Positions 6,695 to 6,801 of a DNA stretch of 6,801 nucleotides are shown in pieces. Positions within the stretch are counted from its first letter, which is position 1, and each line of letters begins with the position of its first letter. This stretch comes from DATEMK01 sp035275625 (GTDB taxonomy: Bacteria; Bacteroidota; Bacteroidia; AKYH767-A; OLB10), in NCBI GenBank assembly GCA_035275625.1, contig DATEMK010000577.1:1-6801 (forward strand). The letters run 5' to 3'. Under the pieces are notes generated by a model. That model ran no database searches and had not been told where the DNA came from. It saw nothing but the letters and a program-made list of their open reading frames with translations. Position numbers and translations under genes: made by a program.

Positions 6695-6801
6695 TCAATC
6701 GTTAGAACTGTTAAGCCAGTTTTGTAAATCAGCAATTTCCTTTTGCTGGTCATCAATCATTTTTTGGGCCATATCCTTCAGCATCTGTATTTTTCCATGT
6801 T
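6695..6801 (-). CDS. C-terminal end of a DUF305-family protein (partial)
   Basis: The last 34 codons of a minus-strand gene that enters from the right edge, ending in tandem stops TGA TAA at 6697-6692. The visible peptide has 'MAQKMIDDQQKEIADLQNWL', matching the amphipathic C-terminal helix typical of DUF305 proteins (a Q-x-x-E-I core followed by a Trp-containing helix end). DUF305 proteins are usually small exported or periplasmic helical proteins rich in Met and His, often found in copper-resistance loci; their biochemical role is not settled. The stop is 15 bp from the start of the Met-rich barrel gene, so the two are almost certainly co-transcribed. Signal peptide and His/Met motifs cannot be checked because the rest lies outside the window. 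Confidence 0.65.
   Translation of the reverse strand, partial: HGKIQMLKDMAQKMIDDQQKEIADLQNWLNSSND

Overview
The window looks like part of a Bacteroidota chromosome, probably a free-living member of the Flavobacteriia, Cytophagia, Sphingobacteriia or Chitinophagia; I cannot place it more finely. The evidence is an AT-rich sequence, starts that mostly lack Shine-Dalgarno sequences, TAnnTTTG-type -7 promoter elements, a secreted protein with a C-terminal sorting domain of the type IX secretion system (T9SS), and several predicted outer-membrane beta-barrels. No rRNA, tRNA, CRISPR array or intact mobile element is visible.

Layout: (1) 1-994, minus: 5' part of a lipoprotein of the oligopeptide/dipeptide ABC-transporter solute-binding family, cut by the window edge. 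(2) 995-1285: intergenic, with a perfect 16-bp palindrome in the upstream promoter of gene 1 and two separate pairs of 21-bp tandem direct repeats. (3) 1286-2416, minus: an outer-membrane-type protein ending in a short Cys/His heavy-metal-binding domain. (4) 2448-2481: a terminator hairpin. (5) 2501-3271, minus: secreted thioredoxin-fold protein with a CxxC site and a T9SS sorting domain. (6) 3272-3626: divergent control region. (7) 3627-4862, plus: membrane acyltransferase of the OafA/acyltransferase-3 family, the only plus-strand gene. (8) 4914-6801, minus, read from right to left: the end of a DUF305 protein, a Met-rich predicted outer-membrane barrel, and a 16-Cys four-helix-bundle copper-storage protein. 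These three are closely spaced and are probably one operon.

The theme is copper or other soft-metal handling across compartments. A cytosolic Cys-rich bundle could store Cu(I). A Met/Asp/Lys repeat tail on an outer-membrane protein could bind copper in the periplasm or at the surface, and DUF305 proteins commonly sit in copper loci. The left barrel carries a metal-binding tail of the kind found on copper-efflux proteins, and next to it is a secreted CxxC thioredoxin-like protein. Neither the efflux ATPase, the RND pump nor the regulator expected in a complete locus lies inside the window; they may lie to the right of 6801. The acyltransferase and the peptide-binding lipoprotein have no evident link to metals.
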